Shown here in pieces: positions 1 to 11,334 of a DNA stretch of 64,000 nt. Numbering within the stretch: position 1 is the stretch's first letter; the number at the start of each line of letters is the position of its first letter. Below the pieces are notes generated by a model. That model searched no databases, had not been told where the DNA came from, and saw only the letters and a list, made by a program, of their open reading frames with translations. The stretch is from Breviolum minutum Mf 1.05b.01 (Eukaryota > Sar > Dinophyceae > Suessiales > Symbiodiniaceae): NCBI GenBank assembly GCA_000507305.1, contig DF239413.1, positions 124,001 to 188,000 on the forward strand, given 5' to 3'. The translations under genes and the position numbers were made by a program.

Positions 1-715
1 TGTGTCGGCTCTTGCTAATCGGCAGACGTGGCAGCATAGTAGCGACTTGCGTGGATCATCCCATCGGGTATGCATTGGTGTCAGCTAAGGCAAAATCATG
101 TCAAGAAAGTGTACCTGCCGATGAAGAGACATCTTTTGAGGAAGCCTTCAAACAAGACAAGGAGGCTTTCCGGCTGCCTCTCCTTGTTCCACTCACTGAT
201 TTGCGCAACAATGTGGTCTCTGATAACTTCTAGGGACTCCAGTGTTGGGCAATAGGGGATGTGTCCCGCAGGAACGCATTAATATTGTCAGTGGAATCAG
301 GACACTCATGGTCATAGTGGATCATTAGTGCCTCTACAATGTCTTGTAATCAGGTTGGTAGTCCAAAAGTCAGCCAGGAAACAAGCCGAAGAGGTGCAGC
401 ATCTCTTTTTTGTTCAAGCGCTGCCTTGTCATATCTCATTAGGTGTGGGATGGAAAATCGACCGCAACCAAGTTGAAGTCGGAGCCAGTGTGCGTAGTTA
501 TGTTCGTGCTTTCCAAAATGCTGATCATACAAGTCGAAGTGGCCATCCACTACGGTGTACCTGCACTCTTTCGAGTTTAGAAACAACAGGCTGGGATTCC
601 ACCGGCGCAGTCTGTCCGGTATGTAGTGGATAAGGTGGACAGTATGCTGGTCCGAGTGTACACTGAGGAAGGACGGGGGGCAAGCAATGGCACCAACTAC
701 GCTTCTGGTTCTCAC
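1..715 (-). pseudogene. Decayed minus-strand coding-like segment, unrecognised
   Basis: The minus strand is open from 715 to 350 (121 codons) with protein-like composition rich in aromatic and charged residues. From about 300 to 120 the same strand stays protein-like (a stretch with SEWNKERQPESLLVLFEGF) but in another frame, with stops between blocks. This pattern of compositionally coherent blocks joined by frameshifts suggests an old coding region rather than an active gene. I recognise no family. It overlaps the start of a plus-strand ORF by about 29 bases, so the two are probably neighbouring fragments of decayed mobile or duplicated genes. It may continue beyond the left edge of the window. 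Confidence 0.25.
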
Positions 716-1986
716 GCTCTTTCGTGTTATTTACACCGTCCAAGCTGCTGTCGGCCCTGCTGCGGTACGCTTTTTAGTTGAAAATGCGGGGTCTATCCAG
801 AAAATCCACCTCGACGCTTTCTGCAAACTGCTTTGCTTACCCCTAGCAAAAGATCGTGATTACATTTGGGATCCTGCTCATCATGGCTATCTTATCACCA
901 GATGTCGAAACTTTTTCCGTAACTATGTTGACAAAGAGCCAATAGCCCATCCACCTGTTGTCTTTGATGACAGGCGTGGACCACTTGTCAACAGCGCTGG
1001 TCGCATTATCCCCTTTGCTCCTCTATTACGTGCTGAACATGCTGATTTATGGAATTGGACATCGTTCCAGAAACCCCTCTCTTCAGGTCTCTCCGAGATC
1101 AAGACCACGTGAATTTTCTACTTGTGAAGCCCATGCACTACCACCTCCGAAGTTTAGAATGAAGTCCAAGCCTCCAACTTTCCACCTTGGAGGTCTCGAA
1201 GCTCCTGTACTACATCCTTTTGCTTCACCACAAGCACCAAAGGGAACTATATCAGATCCCCCTATACTGAGGATCCTTCAAGCTTCAGCTAAATGCCTGC
1301 CTTCACCTGCGAGGTTCCACCATCCGATCAGAACCTCACAGACCACAGAAGCCAAAGAATCCATGGAATCCAACAAAGCCAAAGACCGTCTCAAGGAGAT
1401 CTTCTATAACTTTTTGTGAAATTCACGACTCACAGCTCGCTGACCAGCACATCGACCGCATCGGCGAAAGCCTGGGAACAGGAGGTCTTCTTATGTATTT
1501 ACAAGTTTGGCATCATTGGGCAGGTTGGTGTCACTTCCACTCAGCCATACCAGCTGAAGCTCCTTTGTCCCTTATTTTAGATTACCTCCACGCTTCAGAC
1601 CTCTTCAAAAACAAGTGGAACCATCATCATCGTCAGATTCGGACTCAAGCTCTTCCTCAGATGAAGACGTTCATGTACCTCAGGTACATACATCCATTCT
1701 GGTTATCAATAAGAAGTCTCATATCATTCATGCTGCTTCTCAAATCAGCTCGATTTCCATGACCAGGTCTCCTTTCAAAATCCGAGACAAATGTTTCGAA
1801 GTTACTTGTGGGTCAACCATTACTGGAGCCCCTGTGGACATTATCGACTCCATACCTTCAGGCGCACGTGTGTGCCAAAGAAAAGCATGCCTGGCTGCTT
1901 TGGATCACTTACTTAACATAACTCTCCGAGTGAGAATTGGCCCATTCGTAGTGCCAAGCGCACACACGGGACGTGTTCCCAACTAA
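687..1986 (+). pseudogene. Frameshifted retroelement-like coding remnant
   Basis: Three consecutive plus-strand ORFs in different frames (687-1112 from ATG, 958-1419, 1615-1986) read as one decayed coding region with frameshifts near 1100 and between 1420 and 1615. The last block begins with an acidic serine tract (SSSSDSDSSSSSDED). It continues into a short domain with NKKSHIIH, then TCGSTIT, then SGARVCQRKAC. That His...Cys...C-x4-C layout resembles small C-terminal domains I associate with repeated Gag-like proteins of dinoflagellate retroelements; this is from memory, not a search. No reverse transcriptase follows. Alternatively it could be spliced exons of a host gene. Confidence 0.3.
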
Positions 1987-2346
1987 TGAAGGTGTTTTTT
2001 CTTGTTGCGCTGATATCCGTATCACGCGGTGTTTGTACACCAAAAAGATGGCTGTCCATTTTCACCTTCATTGATGGGTTTCCCCCATCGCATCTCATAG
2101 TGTTTTGCCGTTCGCCTCCGGGCTTATGCCGTGAGCACAAAAAAAACGAGATGACTCGTTTCACTATGAGGAACAGGTTTCCCCTGTTCAAGGGACGAGT
2201 TTCCCTCAATGGCCACAGTGATCCTTTTCCGCTTCTGTCGATGAACAGAACTTTACTTCATTCCCGTGTGCCTCTTATAGAGCACTCAGATTTCACTTTG
2301 GGAATTCTAACATTACCAAGCGCTCTATCCCGGTTGTTTTGACAGC

Positions 2347-2560
2347 CTACGTTGGGGGTTTGTTTCTCAATTCATTTCGCTCTGCATCCAACTCCAATGT
2401 GGGAGTCAGATAGGCATATCTCAACAGTTCACCGCCAAAACAAGAGTCTAGAGCTTCGGGGAAAGCAGCTTTCACTTGAGATCTCTCATGTAAGTTTTTC
2501 TCTTTTGGATGCTTGTCTTTTCCAAAGTTTAAATGTCAAGCAGTGTAGGGTTGAAGAAAC
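2347..2560 (+). repeat. Direct repeat copy 1 flanking a putative retrogene
   Basis: This 214 bp block recurs at 3419-3646 in the same orientation with few substitutions (for example ctacg/ctatg at the start) and a 14 bp insertion in the second copy. Both copies end at the same gggttgaagaaac sequence. The pair brackets 2561-3418, which holds the 159-residue ORF. The ends do not show the TG...CA termini expected of LTRs. Confidence 0.85.
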
Positions 2561-2633
2561 GTTGACCAAACCGTGTTTTGTTTTGATAGGTTTGGTTATG
2601 TTTTTCAACATTGCGAATCTTGACACAAAATAG

Positions 2634-2655
2634 ATGGTCGCCATTTTGGGTCAAG
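2634..2655 (+). other. Degenerate dinoflagellate spliced-leader-like 22-mer (relict)
   Basis: The bases atggtcgccattttgggtca plus ag match the conserved dinoflagellate spliced leader (ending GCCATTTTGGCTCAAG) at 17 of 22 positions, including ten contiguous bases gccattttgg and the terminal tcaag. A leader sequence in genomic DNA upstream of an ORF is the known hallmark of reverse-transcribed, re-integrated dinoflagellate mRNA. It lies 114 bases before the ATG at 2770. The match was made by eye against a remembered leader sequence. Confidence 0.5.
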
Positions 2656-2769
2656 ATTGCTCTTTGGTTTTTCGCTCTTTTCGATTTCCCACCCTTTTGT
2701 TTTTACCCATCCCTGTGTGAATTTCAGGCAGCGTTTACCTCTCTTACTCGATCAGTCTTGCCTCAAAAG

Positions 2770-3249
2770 ATGTCAGCTCCCATTCAGATGCAGCGCACAA
2801 GCACTCAGGAGTTCACTGACCCAAATCCGCCAGCTCTTGTACCTGCTATGGAACTTCGCTTGTTCGTAGCTCTCTCGCCTTTCCAATTCGCCATGCTCAC
2901 TGATCGTCGACCGATCCTTCCAGATCCATATAGCTTGCGTTTCGGACTGCGCTCCGATCCGTTGAAAGCGTTCGAACGTGCCCACTACTTCATGTCGTGG
3001 TCGGCACCATACGCCGAGCCACCTCCTCGCGAGTCCATCAAGAAGTACATGCTATGCTCCATCGTTTTCACTCCACAAGGAGTGCTTACACTTCTCCTTG
3101 CCAACATATTGGAGAAGGGAGACGGCACAGACCCAAACAGGGCTGGATACTTCAGGATCCGTGGTCCACTCTTCCATGAACTTCGTGGATCAGATGCCAA
3201 CCAGACGCTCTTCTACCGGTTCGAAAATCAGTATTCCGAGTTGATCTGA
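2770..3249 (+). CDS. Hypothetical protein, 159 aa, possible retrogene
   Basis: This intronless ORF starts at ATG 2770. The frame is open further upstream to 2611 but without an earlier ATG, and that upstream part is hydrophobic and low in quality. The product begins MSAPIQMQRTSTQEF, is proline-rich in its first 30 residues, then has mixed charged and aromatic composition with SDPLKAFERAHYF and GYFRIRGPLFHEL. It lacks an obvious signal peptide or transmembrane segment. I recognise no domain. Context is its most useful feature: a spliced-leader-like sequence lies just upstream and the gene sits between two direct repeats. Both fit insertion of a processed mRNA copy. Base composition is richer in C and CpG than the flanks, which supports coding. 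Confidence 0.45.
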   Translation: MSAPIQMQRTSTQEFTDPNPPALVPAMELRLFVALSPFQFAMLTDRRPILPDPYSLRFGLRSDPLKAFERAHYFMSWSAPYAEPPPRESIKKYMLCSIVFTPQGVLTLLLANILEKGDGTDPNRAGYFRIRGPLFHELRGSDANQTLFYRFENQYSELI

Positions 3250-3418
3250 ATGGCAGATTGGATTTCACTTGCGGGGAAGTATTCCTAGCAAGTTTCTTTT
3301 GGGGAGTGTAAGTTCCCACTTGTCCAACACAAAGCTCTGGACCTGTACCACTTTGCATTTCCTCTGCAGATAGTCAAGAGCCAGGACATTTCAGTTTGTG
3401 GAATCCCCTGACTCCGGT

Positions 3419-3646
3419 CTATGTTGGGGGGGTTTGTTTCTCAATTCATTTTGCTCTGCATCCAACTCCAATGTGGGAGTCAGATTGGCATATCTCAACA
3501 GTTGACCGCCAAAACAAGAGTCTAGAGCTTCGGGGAAAGCTTGAAGGGATAGAGCTTTCACTTGAGATCTCTCATGTAAGTTTTTCTCTTTTGGATGCTT
3601 GTCTTTTCGGAAGTTTAAATGTCAAGCAGTGTAGGGTTGAAGAAAC
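3419..3646 (+). repeat. Direct repeat copy 2
   Basis: Same-orientation copy of 2347-2560, offset about 1072 bp. It carries extra G residues near the start and an insertion ttgaagggatagag between the cggggaaagc and ctttcacttg blocks. Confidence 0.85.
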
Positions 3647-6148
3647 AGAAGGAAAAAAACATTATTTCAATAAACAATATGTTTCGTTTATTCAAAAGGA
3701 AGCGGATCATAAGGGAAGAATGTTAGTTGGTTCCAAAGACTAAGGCCTTCTTTTCAATATAAATGACCTATTGTGGACTGTAAGCAAGAAATATGTTTGG
3801 TTGGAAATAATCAGGATCTTTTTAGAACAGGAACTATATCAAAACGAAGATTGAATTATATACAGACTGAGTTTTGACTATTAAGTTGAAGTTCTTTTCA
3901 GTAAATACTGTTCATTTAGATAAAAGGAAGTGGATAATACGGAAAATTGTTTGTTAAAACATGACCCTGAATGATTTCAAGGAGGTTGTTAAAACGCTCT
4001 TTCTTTACAGGAACATCGCTCTTTCTTGACATTGGAACCACTAGAAAAATCCGGAAAAGACTACCCAACAGATCTACTACTAAATTGTAGCTTGATCAGA
4101 CAGCACAAATAGTCTTTCGTGATATATGTTTCCTATCTTGTGGGGGTTGCTCCAAAGCATTGTTTTCACCGTATTTTCCAACGCTGGGGGCGTGGGCCAA
4201 CACGGCTCCATGAGGTCGTTATCCGGCTTCTATTCGCTACTAGCAGAAATTTACTGCAGTGTCGCTCTTTTTAGCGAAGGTGGCGCTAGACGAAAGAAAA
4301 CAATGTGGAAGATGACGTGCTGCAGTTGATGGAATGCGGCGTCCTTGAAGGTGTTGAACCAGTTGTGCTGCAAAGAATCACCAAGAATGTAGAGATGTCA
4401 ACCTGTGGCTGTGATCTTTTAAAGAATTAAACATATCTCTTAAAGTATGCGTTGATACCTCTTAAGGTACCTTAAGATGCCAAAATTCTTGTGAGGTAGC
4501 CTTGAGGTACCTTTTAAGATATCTCTTCGGTTTTTGGTTTAGTGGTAAATGCAATTTTTTTCACTTTAAGCCACCCTGCGCGTCCTCGATCTGGTATTGT
4601 TTTTTTCTAGCATTTGTCTTCGACATTTGCTATCGCCTTTGGTGTCTTGTTCCCATACTTGATACATGCCCAAACCTATGTATCGACAACAACGACCTTT
4701 GAGCAACACCCCGGCGAAGAAAAACAACGTTTTGCGTCTTTTTAGCGAAACTCTAACACTATATAGTCACTGGCAAAAAGAGTTGTACAGTTTTTTTTCT
4801 GCACGGTCACTTCTCTTTCAATTGTTGTTTTGGAAACCTAAGAAGTGAAGCGAAGCCCATGGAACCAACGGTGGAATTTGATTTTTTTTTTATAGCTTTT
4901 ATTAGTTCTTAAATTGTTTTTTTTTAAGTTTTTTTCTTTAACTTGCGTAGAGACACAAATTTGCAAAAAATGTATCCTCTGGTGGTGTTTTGGAAGGTTC
5001 CAATGATACCATCATCATGGTCATCATATTCATCATATTTATGACATTCATCACATTCATCATCATCATCATCGTCGTCGTCGTCGTCATCATCATCATC
5101 ATCATCATCCTCATCAGTACCAATTTTTTCATGACGATCATCATCCGGTATACTTGCAATGTTGCTGGTGAATCGAATAAACAATATGTGCGTTATTTGG
5201 ATTTTTGTTGTGTGTTTTTGCGTTGAGGCATGGCACTTGTCGAACATATGTTTCTTGGGCAGTATTTCCATGGTTCAAAACTTTATCTTTGAGAAGCATC
5301 AAATGTTGAAACACTGCAACGATTCAACGTCAAGGCGCGGGGCAAAGTTGTTCAAAAACGGTGCGCATTTCCTTTGACTTGAAAACATGGAACGACACAA
5401 TGAACGTACTCTGTGCAACACGTCTCCGGTCTCGGAACCTGTCACCTACTAACTAGGTCCTAGGTGTAAATGCAACGGAGGTTTTTGTTTTTAGGAACAT
5501 GTTATTTCATTCAAGTCACTTTTGGTTACTGAAGCGTTTCTTTGCTTCTGCCATCCTTTGAGACTATATCCTTATTGACTCCGGGTTGTATACAGTATGA
5601 AATCTGGGTCTTGGAGTTTCCTCCATTTGATGTTGGTTGAAAAATGTGAAACATTGCCAAACTCAGAAGGCTTGAATCGCAATGACATTGCAACTGTTCA
5701 AAAAACATGGGGATAAATTGATAAATTGAAGATTTGTGCTGAAGAGTTTTTTTTTTACATTTTTATTTATCAGCAAACTCTCTGTTTCTTGAAACGCTCC
5801 AGGTAAAACAACAACAACATGAAGACGAGTTGCTTGGCTACTGGCGTTCACCATTTTCCATAGAAAATCGGGGATGTCTTGAGAGAACCCGTGGTCCTGG
5901 GTTTATGTTGCTGGTCATTTTGCTAAGGATTTGTAGAACATGCTGAGTTTGAATGTTGAAGTTCACTTGATGGAATCCATCATGCACTAAAATTTTGAAT
6001 CAAATTCATTTCTAGGTCGTACTGGGTTGAATCCGGAAACATCGGGGGAGACATGGATCATTGGAGGGAAGTTCCAAAACTGCGAAATTTCGAAGGATCC
6101 GTAGCTGCAGACGCTATCTCCAACATCTTGCACGAGACGTGACAACTT
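3647..6148. other. Non-coding stretch
   Basis: AT-rich sequence with homopolymer T runs and no ORF of convincing composition. The only notable element is the CAT/CGT trinucleotide run near 5030-5120. Confidence 0.5.
5026..5121 (+). repeat. (ATC)n/(GTC)n trinucleotide microsatellite
   Basis: An interrupted run of cat/atc triplets with a central block of gtc repeats and a return to atc. The long Asp or Ile runs encoded here on either strand are products of the repeat, not evidence of a gene. Confidence 0.85.
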
Positions 6149-6511
6149 TTGGACCCCAGTAGATGGCGTAGAAAGTCTCGAGAATTTTGTCAAATCTTAG
6201 CACATCCGCACTCATCTTTACCTTTCAAACCTTGCAATAAACATAGTCTGAGCCTGAGGTTTGCTAGTCGCAGTCCTGAGGCAGGGTTTTTGCGGGAGGA
6301 TGTCTCAGCTTGGGGCCCCAGGACACCCCGAAAGCCGCATTTTCGACCCACCGAGGCTTCTGCCCGTCGCTTCTGTGGTGCCATGAACTTGGGGCAGTGG
6401 TGTTTCAGAAAGACATCTATTGAGTTGATGAAAAGCTGGTATTTGGAAGCTGCACTTTTATTGAGGTCTGAGATTGTCAAGGGCATTAGCTATGCGCCCG
6501 GGTCACAGTGA
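6149..6511 (+). other. Coding-like open frame, unrecognised
   Basis: A 120-codon open frame whose first in-frame ATG is only at 6383. The segment around codons 45-120 is CpG-richer than its surroundings and protein-like (EASARRFCGAMNLGQWCF). It could be an exon of a spliced gene or a decayed copy. No domain recognised. Confidence 0.2.
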
Positions 6512-6661
6512 CAACAAGCAGCGACTTCTGTCATGGGAACAAATTTCACTCAGCCCCTTTCAGCGAAATCTTTGAGAAGGGAAGCATTGTCTGTCGCACA
6601 GAAAAGGTGACGTTCAGCAAGAAAAACTGACATGAAATGACATGAACAACTGAATTTAAAG

Positions 6662-6913
6662 ATGCATTTTTACGACTTAGTTGATGGTATGCCTGGTGTA
6701 CCCTTTCTCCCCAAAACTCTCTCGATCCCTAATACACTGCTTCTGAAATCACCAAAAAAGATGTTTCTCGTTTGCAACACAGTCAAGGCCCATGCCCTGC
6801 AAGCAGCCGTGCTGGGTCAGCCAGGAGATGTCACGTGTCATGTGGTGGCAGGTTTGACCCGTTTCACCTGTTTCACCTTGGAACGAGAAGATTTGATATC
6901 ACTTGTCATTTAA
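6662..6913 (+). CDS. Small hypothetical protein, 83 aa
   Basis: ORF from ATG 6662 to the stop at 6911. The product starts MHFYDLVDGMPGVPFLPKTL and continues with LLLKSPKKMFLVCNTVKAH and a hydrophobic-charged mix ending LEREDLISLVI. The composition looks like a folded protein rather than translated non-coding DNA, which here tends to be Leu/Phe/Ser-rich. I know no family. It is isolated, with non-coding DNA on both sides, so a terminal exon or retrogene is as likely as a complete gene. Confidence 0.3.
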   Translation: MHFYDLVDGMPGVPFLPKTLSIPNTLLLKSPKKMFLVCNTVKAHALQAAVLGQPGDVTCHVVAGLTRFTCFTLEREDLISLVI

Positions 6914-8575
6914 CTATTTGTTTGGAAGGGATGGCTCCCAGGAATGGATAGAAGCATAGATTGGCTTGGATGTGTTGGAACAATTCCATGATTTTTGACG
7001 ATGTTCATGACAACTCGTAGTAGCATTGCCACATGTCATCGGAACAACTCAAAACACATGATCCTGCTGATGGCTAGTCATCAAGAGTTTGCCAGGATGA
7101 CTTTTTCTCTCAGTCAGCAAAGCCAATGCACGAAAACTCAGCTGGACTTGCTGGAAAATCTTTTCCAACAGAACCTGTACACACAACAAAGGTACCCCAA
7201 ATGAAACGCTGATAGAATCTAGGATAATCTAGGTAGGTTGAGAAGCCTTCTCTTGATACCCTTGAAGGGTGCCCTGTCAAAAACCTTCGACTCAGGTGGG
7301 GTGCCAGAGGCCGTGGTGATTTGGAGGCCTCCGTTTTGAAAGGTATCCAGGAATGCCTACCATCCGTGGATTTGGGATGTTATTGACCTTAGCATTTCCC
7401 CACTTTTGTTAAAGCACATTTTCTTGGAGACCTGCCGGGGGTCAAAAATTTGAAGCCAGAAAAAAACACGAACTGGATTGGTGTTCTGAGGGGACAGGGA
7501 GGAATTTTTTTTAAGATCATGTATGCCGTATATCTACAAAATCAAAAGATTCTACCAACAAAGATCTCGGCAAGCTTTTGTTGAGGACACTTCAGGTCGG
7601 CGAAGTACAGAGTTCTTTCGATAGTGAGATGATGTTTGATATTGTTTAACATGTAAATTATTTTGATGAGCGTTCTTTACTTCAACAAAGACTTGTTGGA
7701 CAATTTTCAGTTTGCAGTTTCTTGAAAAGTTGAAACTTGCATTGCGTTGCTGGCTTTGTCCAGCTCATTCATGCTGTTCTGATGTGGTCATTCATTTGTG
7801 ATCGATTCATTTAATAAGATCTTATTGTTTTTGAATTGGTTTACTTATTTATGGATCTGTTTATTGGATTACTTATTTATTTGTTTGTGTGTTTGTTTAT
7901 TTGTTGGTTCATTCGTTTACTTGTTTCTTTGTTTTTGGCGTATTTATTGATTTGCTTATTGGAAGTTTTTTTGAATTAATTATCCCACATATTCGTAGTT
8001 TTTGTTTCTTTTGTTTGTTTGTTTGTTTGTTTGTTTGTTTGTTTGTTTGTTTGTTTGTTTGTTTGTTTGTTTGTTTGTTTGTTTGTTTCGGTTTCAAAAA
8101 ATTGCAGATTTCTTAGGTTTTTTACCTCTCGGTTGAGGATTTTGTTAATTATTCATATATTATTCATACTTTTGTTTGCTGAGTCATGACTTTGCTGTTT
8201 TTTGTAGACCCATGGATATTATTGTCAGTACCGCACATTGGCCGTGGTTCAAAGCCACAAGACTCTCGAAATGGATTTGCAAATATTACGTACTACGTTT
8301 GAAGGGTTTTTTCGGTCCATTCAGTACTGTACTTTTGACCGAACGGCATGTTCGACGTAAATGAATATACATATATAGATTGCAATACGAGGAATATAGA
8401 TATATATATATATAGTTGAAAATCAATCCAACCAAAAGGATGAACATCTCAATCCAACCAAAAAAACATATATATGAAAATCAATCCAACAAAAAAGTTA
8501 CATATTTACATCAAGTTACATATATTCAAAGCAGGATAATTATGACCTTTCCAACATTTACAACCTTTTCGCCAG
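6914..8575. other. Non-coding stretch with tetranucleotide repeat
   Basis: No convincing coding segment. It contains the long GTTT array and several short TA runs. Confidence 0.5.
8009..8089 (+). repeat. (TTTG)n microsatellite
   Basis: About 20 uninterrupted copies of tttg, preceded from about 7800 by degenerate versions of the same unit. The Cys-Leu-Phe-Val ORF here is a repeat product. Confidence 0.95.
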
Positions 8576-8620
8576 GTCATCCGCCAACTCGGTGCCACGG
8601 CGGTGCGTTGGGGAGCTTAG
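8576..8620 (+). other. Candidate 45-nt exon with consensus donor
   Basis: A CpG-rich 45-base segment lies between a cgccag acceptor after a pyrimidine-rich tract and a perfect AG|GTGAGT donor at 8621. All surrounding sequence is AT-rich. Two of the three frames are fully open; the third reaches a stop exactly at its last codon. Product unknown. Confidence 0.35.
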
Positions 8621-8917
8621 GTGAGTGATCCATGTTTTTGTTCACTCCGTCCTTCAAAATCTAGGGATGTCCCAGCAAATTGAAGAAAGAGGGATATGAA
8701 TAACAAGACCACTGGATGAAAAGAGGCCTGTAGATTTTTGGATTCCACATCCACAGTGGAATCATCAAACGTCCCGTGAAGCAGTACAAGATTACATCAC
8801 AAGAGGGATGAGTGCTAACTGTGTGAAACACGCCTCAATAGATTTTGTTTGTTGCCCTGAGGTCTTTATGGCAATAACCCTGAGAATACGCATCGAGATT
8901 TCTTGGATGAAGCACAG

Positions 8918-9087
8918 GTCTGCTTGAAGCCATTGTTGATGTTTTGTTCCGAGTGTCGACAGCTGGATGCCTCTCGCAAGGAGCTAGGTTTGATGGTGAT
9001 TCCAGGCGCGGAGTTTGAATGTTTGCGGTTGCTAACCCGCCAGCTAGAAGAAGCGGGTTTGAAACATGTTCTAATATCCCTCACTTC
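8918..9087 (+). other. Candidate exon, unrecognised
   Basis: After a gcacag acceptor the plus strand is open with good protein composition: VCLKPLLMFCSECRQLDASR, then a segment containing GLMVIPGAEFECLRLLTRQL. Two cysteines in a CSEC arrangement are present. The 3' boundary is uncertain. It may belong with the plus-strand exon candidates at 9597 and 9917. Confidence 0.35.
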
Positions 9088-9596
9088 TAGAACCCCTATT
9101 TTTTTTGGGGTTTGCAAAGTTCTTCCCGACTGAAAAAAGTCTACGGTATCCGAGTCTATCACTCTATTCAGGTTGAATCCTTGAAATGTTTCAGTTGTTT
9201 TGTTTTTAAAAGATTATTACTGGGAACTGTCCCTTTTTTTATGGAAACATCATTTTTGAAATGGGAAATTACTGTGGCCATTTTGTTGTTGGGAAATCAG
9301 CCGTGCATCGATCCCACCTGTTTTCCCCCCAAATCAAGGCCTGAGCGACTATGACTTCATCCAAAGTCCAGAGAATTGCATCACCAGCGATTTCAATTGC
9401 TACCATCAGGCGGTGGAAACGACCATGGAAGGGTTGCGGTGTGTTCTTTTCACTCGATCGTTTTGTGTGACGTTTTAGTTGTGTTTGGAAACTTGGAAAC
9501 AGATTTTTTTTTTTGTTTCGCGAGGGGTTGGACATTTTTGATTGATCACAACTTAAGGCTTTTTCTATTTAATTTGGAGCCCATGATGAACACAAG

Positions 9597-9710
9597 GCCG
9601 CCCACGAGCCCGCATCACCAAGGTGAAGCGATCCTACAAGGAGCTCCTTCAAAAGGGCTTCTTAAACCAAGGTTCGGTGACGACCCGAACACGAAAAACC
9701 TGGGAGAGTT
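9597..9710 (+). other. Candidate exon, basic, unrecognised
   Basis: After an acacaag|g acceptor the frame reads a basic stretch (RARITKVKRSYKELLQKGF) and then NQGSVTTRTRKTWES. Lys/Arg-rich composition and CpG content set it apart from the flanks. The donor is unclear. Confidence 0.3.
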
Positions 9711-9916
9711 TGTGGTGTGTACGTTTTATTTTGAGTCAATTTTGGTCAGGTCTTTTTTTAAAGCGCCAGTGTAAACTTATGGCATTTTCAATGCATTTTG
9801 ATTGATACTATGCATTTGCACAGCTCTTTAAGGTGTTGATAATCAATTGCTTTGGTGGTCTCAAAATTTTGGGGCCTACACACCTCATGTGGCGCCCAGT
9901 TTCTGCACTTGGAGGT

Positions 9917-10000
9917 AAATATCACCCCGCTCTGCGTGAGATCATTGTCATCAACGAGCCTGACTTGAAATTGTGGGCCAACCCCAGAGGACTTTTTTCT
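9917..10000 (+). other. Candidate exon, unrecognised
   Basis: Open frame with GGKYHPALREIIVINEPDLK and LWANPRG between a ttggag|g acceptor and a possible AG|GA donor. Dinoflagellates are known to use GA donors as well as GT and GC. Confidence 0.3.
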
Positions 10001-11203
10001 TTTTGGAAATGGTGAGAAGTCTAAAGAAAAAAGACGTTCCTGAGATTTCGCAAGCAAGATTTCAAACTGGAGGCAGTTTGGTGGTCACCTGTTGATCACC
10101 TGTTGCTTGGTTGGTTGGCTGCCCTGATTGTGCCGGATTCATTCAGGCCCGGAATTCATGAGCCAAACCACTTCTGCCGTGGGATCTTGAGTGCTGTAGA
10201 TGCCATGTAGGGATCCCAGTACAACCTGCCCTGATGGCTGGGATTGCTGATCCACCCAAGGTGGACAGGACCTCCATTCAATTTTTACCAGAAAATCAAA
10301 TACAACAAACTCTAATGCATGTATTTATTGGTATATATATATATATAGTAGATATTTGAAGTTGTTGATTGAAAAGGAACAATAGAATCCTGATATTCAT
10401 GACATTGCAACTACCAAGGCTTGATGCCGAGAAGGAAGTGAACCTCACTGGACCAGGCAAAAAAAAATGCATCCGATTCGTAGTAGATTCGTGGGGGCTT
10501 CATTAGGGATTTCGGGAAAGGTGGGTGGGTGACTTTTGCAGATTTTTTGACTAAACTGAGATGGATTGGGAAAAAAACAGACTGTGATGATTCGACTATC
10601 GTGTTTATTGCCATGGTGGTTGAAAAGGAAGCACTTTTCTTTTTGAGAAGACCTGTGCAAAAAAAACAGACCGGAGATGCCATCGTGCCAGGAATTAATT
10701 TTACTGTGGCGTCAGAACCCCGGTTCTGTCAAGACTCAGTTGCTCCCCATGAATTGGTAATGCTGGGGTCTATGGGAAAGGGTGACCTTAGCTCGAATTG
10801 AATAGGAATAAACCAAGCTGAGGATTGTGCACGGTGTTTTTCGAAGGCCTTTGGCTCCCATTTTTTGGCTCAGGTTTTCCTTTGCCGTTTGTACAGGATG
10901 CCCTGAGTTTTCGTGTGGACACCTACAGAATCTCCTAGTGACATCGTTTTCTGGTCACTGAAAATGGTGGATAGGAACACCCCAAGTGATGCTACCCTTC
11001 CTACAAAAGGGGGCTATAATGAGTGACTAAACTGTTGTAGAGTTATACTGAGAGAAACAAAAAACACCGTAATGAACGTAGATGGCTAGCAACGCCACTC
11101 CCAAGTTCGGTGGCGAATTAGTTTTCGGGGCCATGGCTTTCCCCAAGACTAATGGGAGTGAACTGCCATCGATCCTTTCCAGGTGGTATATATAAATTGA
11201 GAT
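10001..11203. other. Mostly non-coding stretch
   Basis: A short TA run at about 10333. One weakly coding-like segment at 10679-10800 (GINFTVASEPRFCQDS) is too short to call. At 10853-10873 is a sequence vaguely like the spliced leader, discussed under rejected items. Confidence 0.4.
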
Positions 11204-11330
11204 CAGAAACTGGGTGGTGGCAACTCAAATGTTATTTATTTTCAACCTTACCTGGGGAATTCATCCAATTTGACGAGCATATTTTTCAAGTGGGTTGGTT
11301 CAACAACCAACTAAGTAGTATAATTATGTA
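11204..11330 (+). repeat. Dispersed repeat family 3, copy 1
   Basis: This segment matches the reverse complement of about 63408-63525 in a series of blocks: ggtggt, ttattttca, tccaatttgac, atatttttca, then a tgggttggttcaac-type palindrome. A partial block tgacgagcatattttttcaa recurs at 43154. It directly abuts a family-1 MITE end at 11335. Confidence 0.6.
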
Positions 11331-11334
11331 TACA

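Noticed and set aside
2347-3646. LTR retrotransposon or solo-LTR pair
   Set aside because: The repeats lack TG...CA ends, primer-binding site and polypurine tract, and no pol gene lies between them.
10853-10873. Spliced-leader-like sequence cccattttttggctcagg
   Set aside because: Needs a two-base insertion and a mismatch in the terminal CAAG, and no ORF follows. Too weak.
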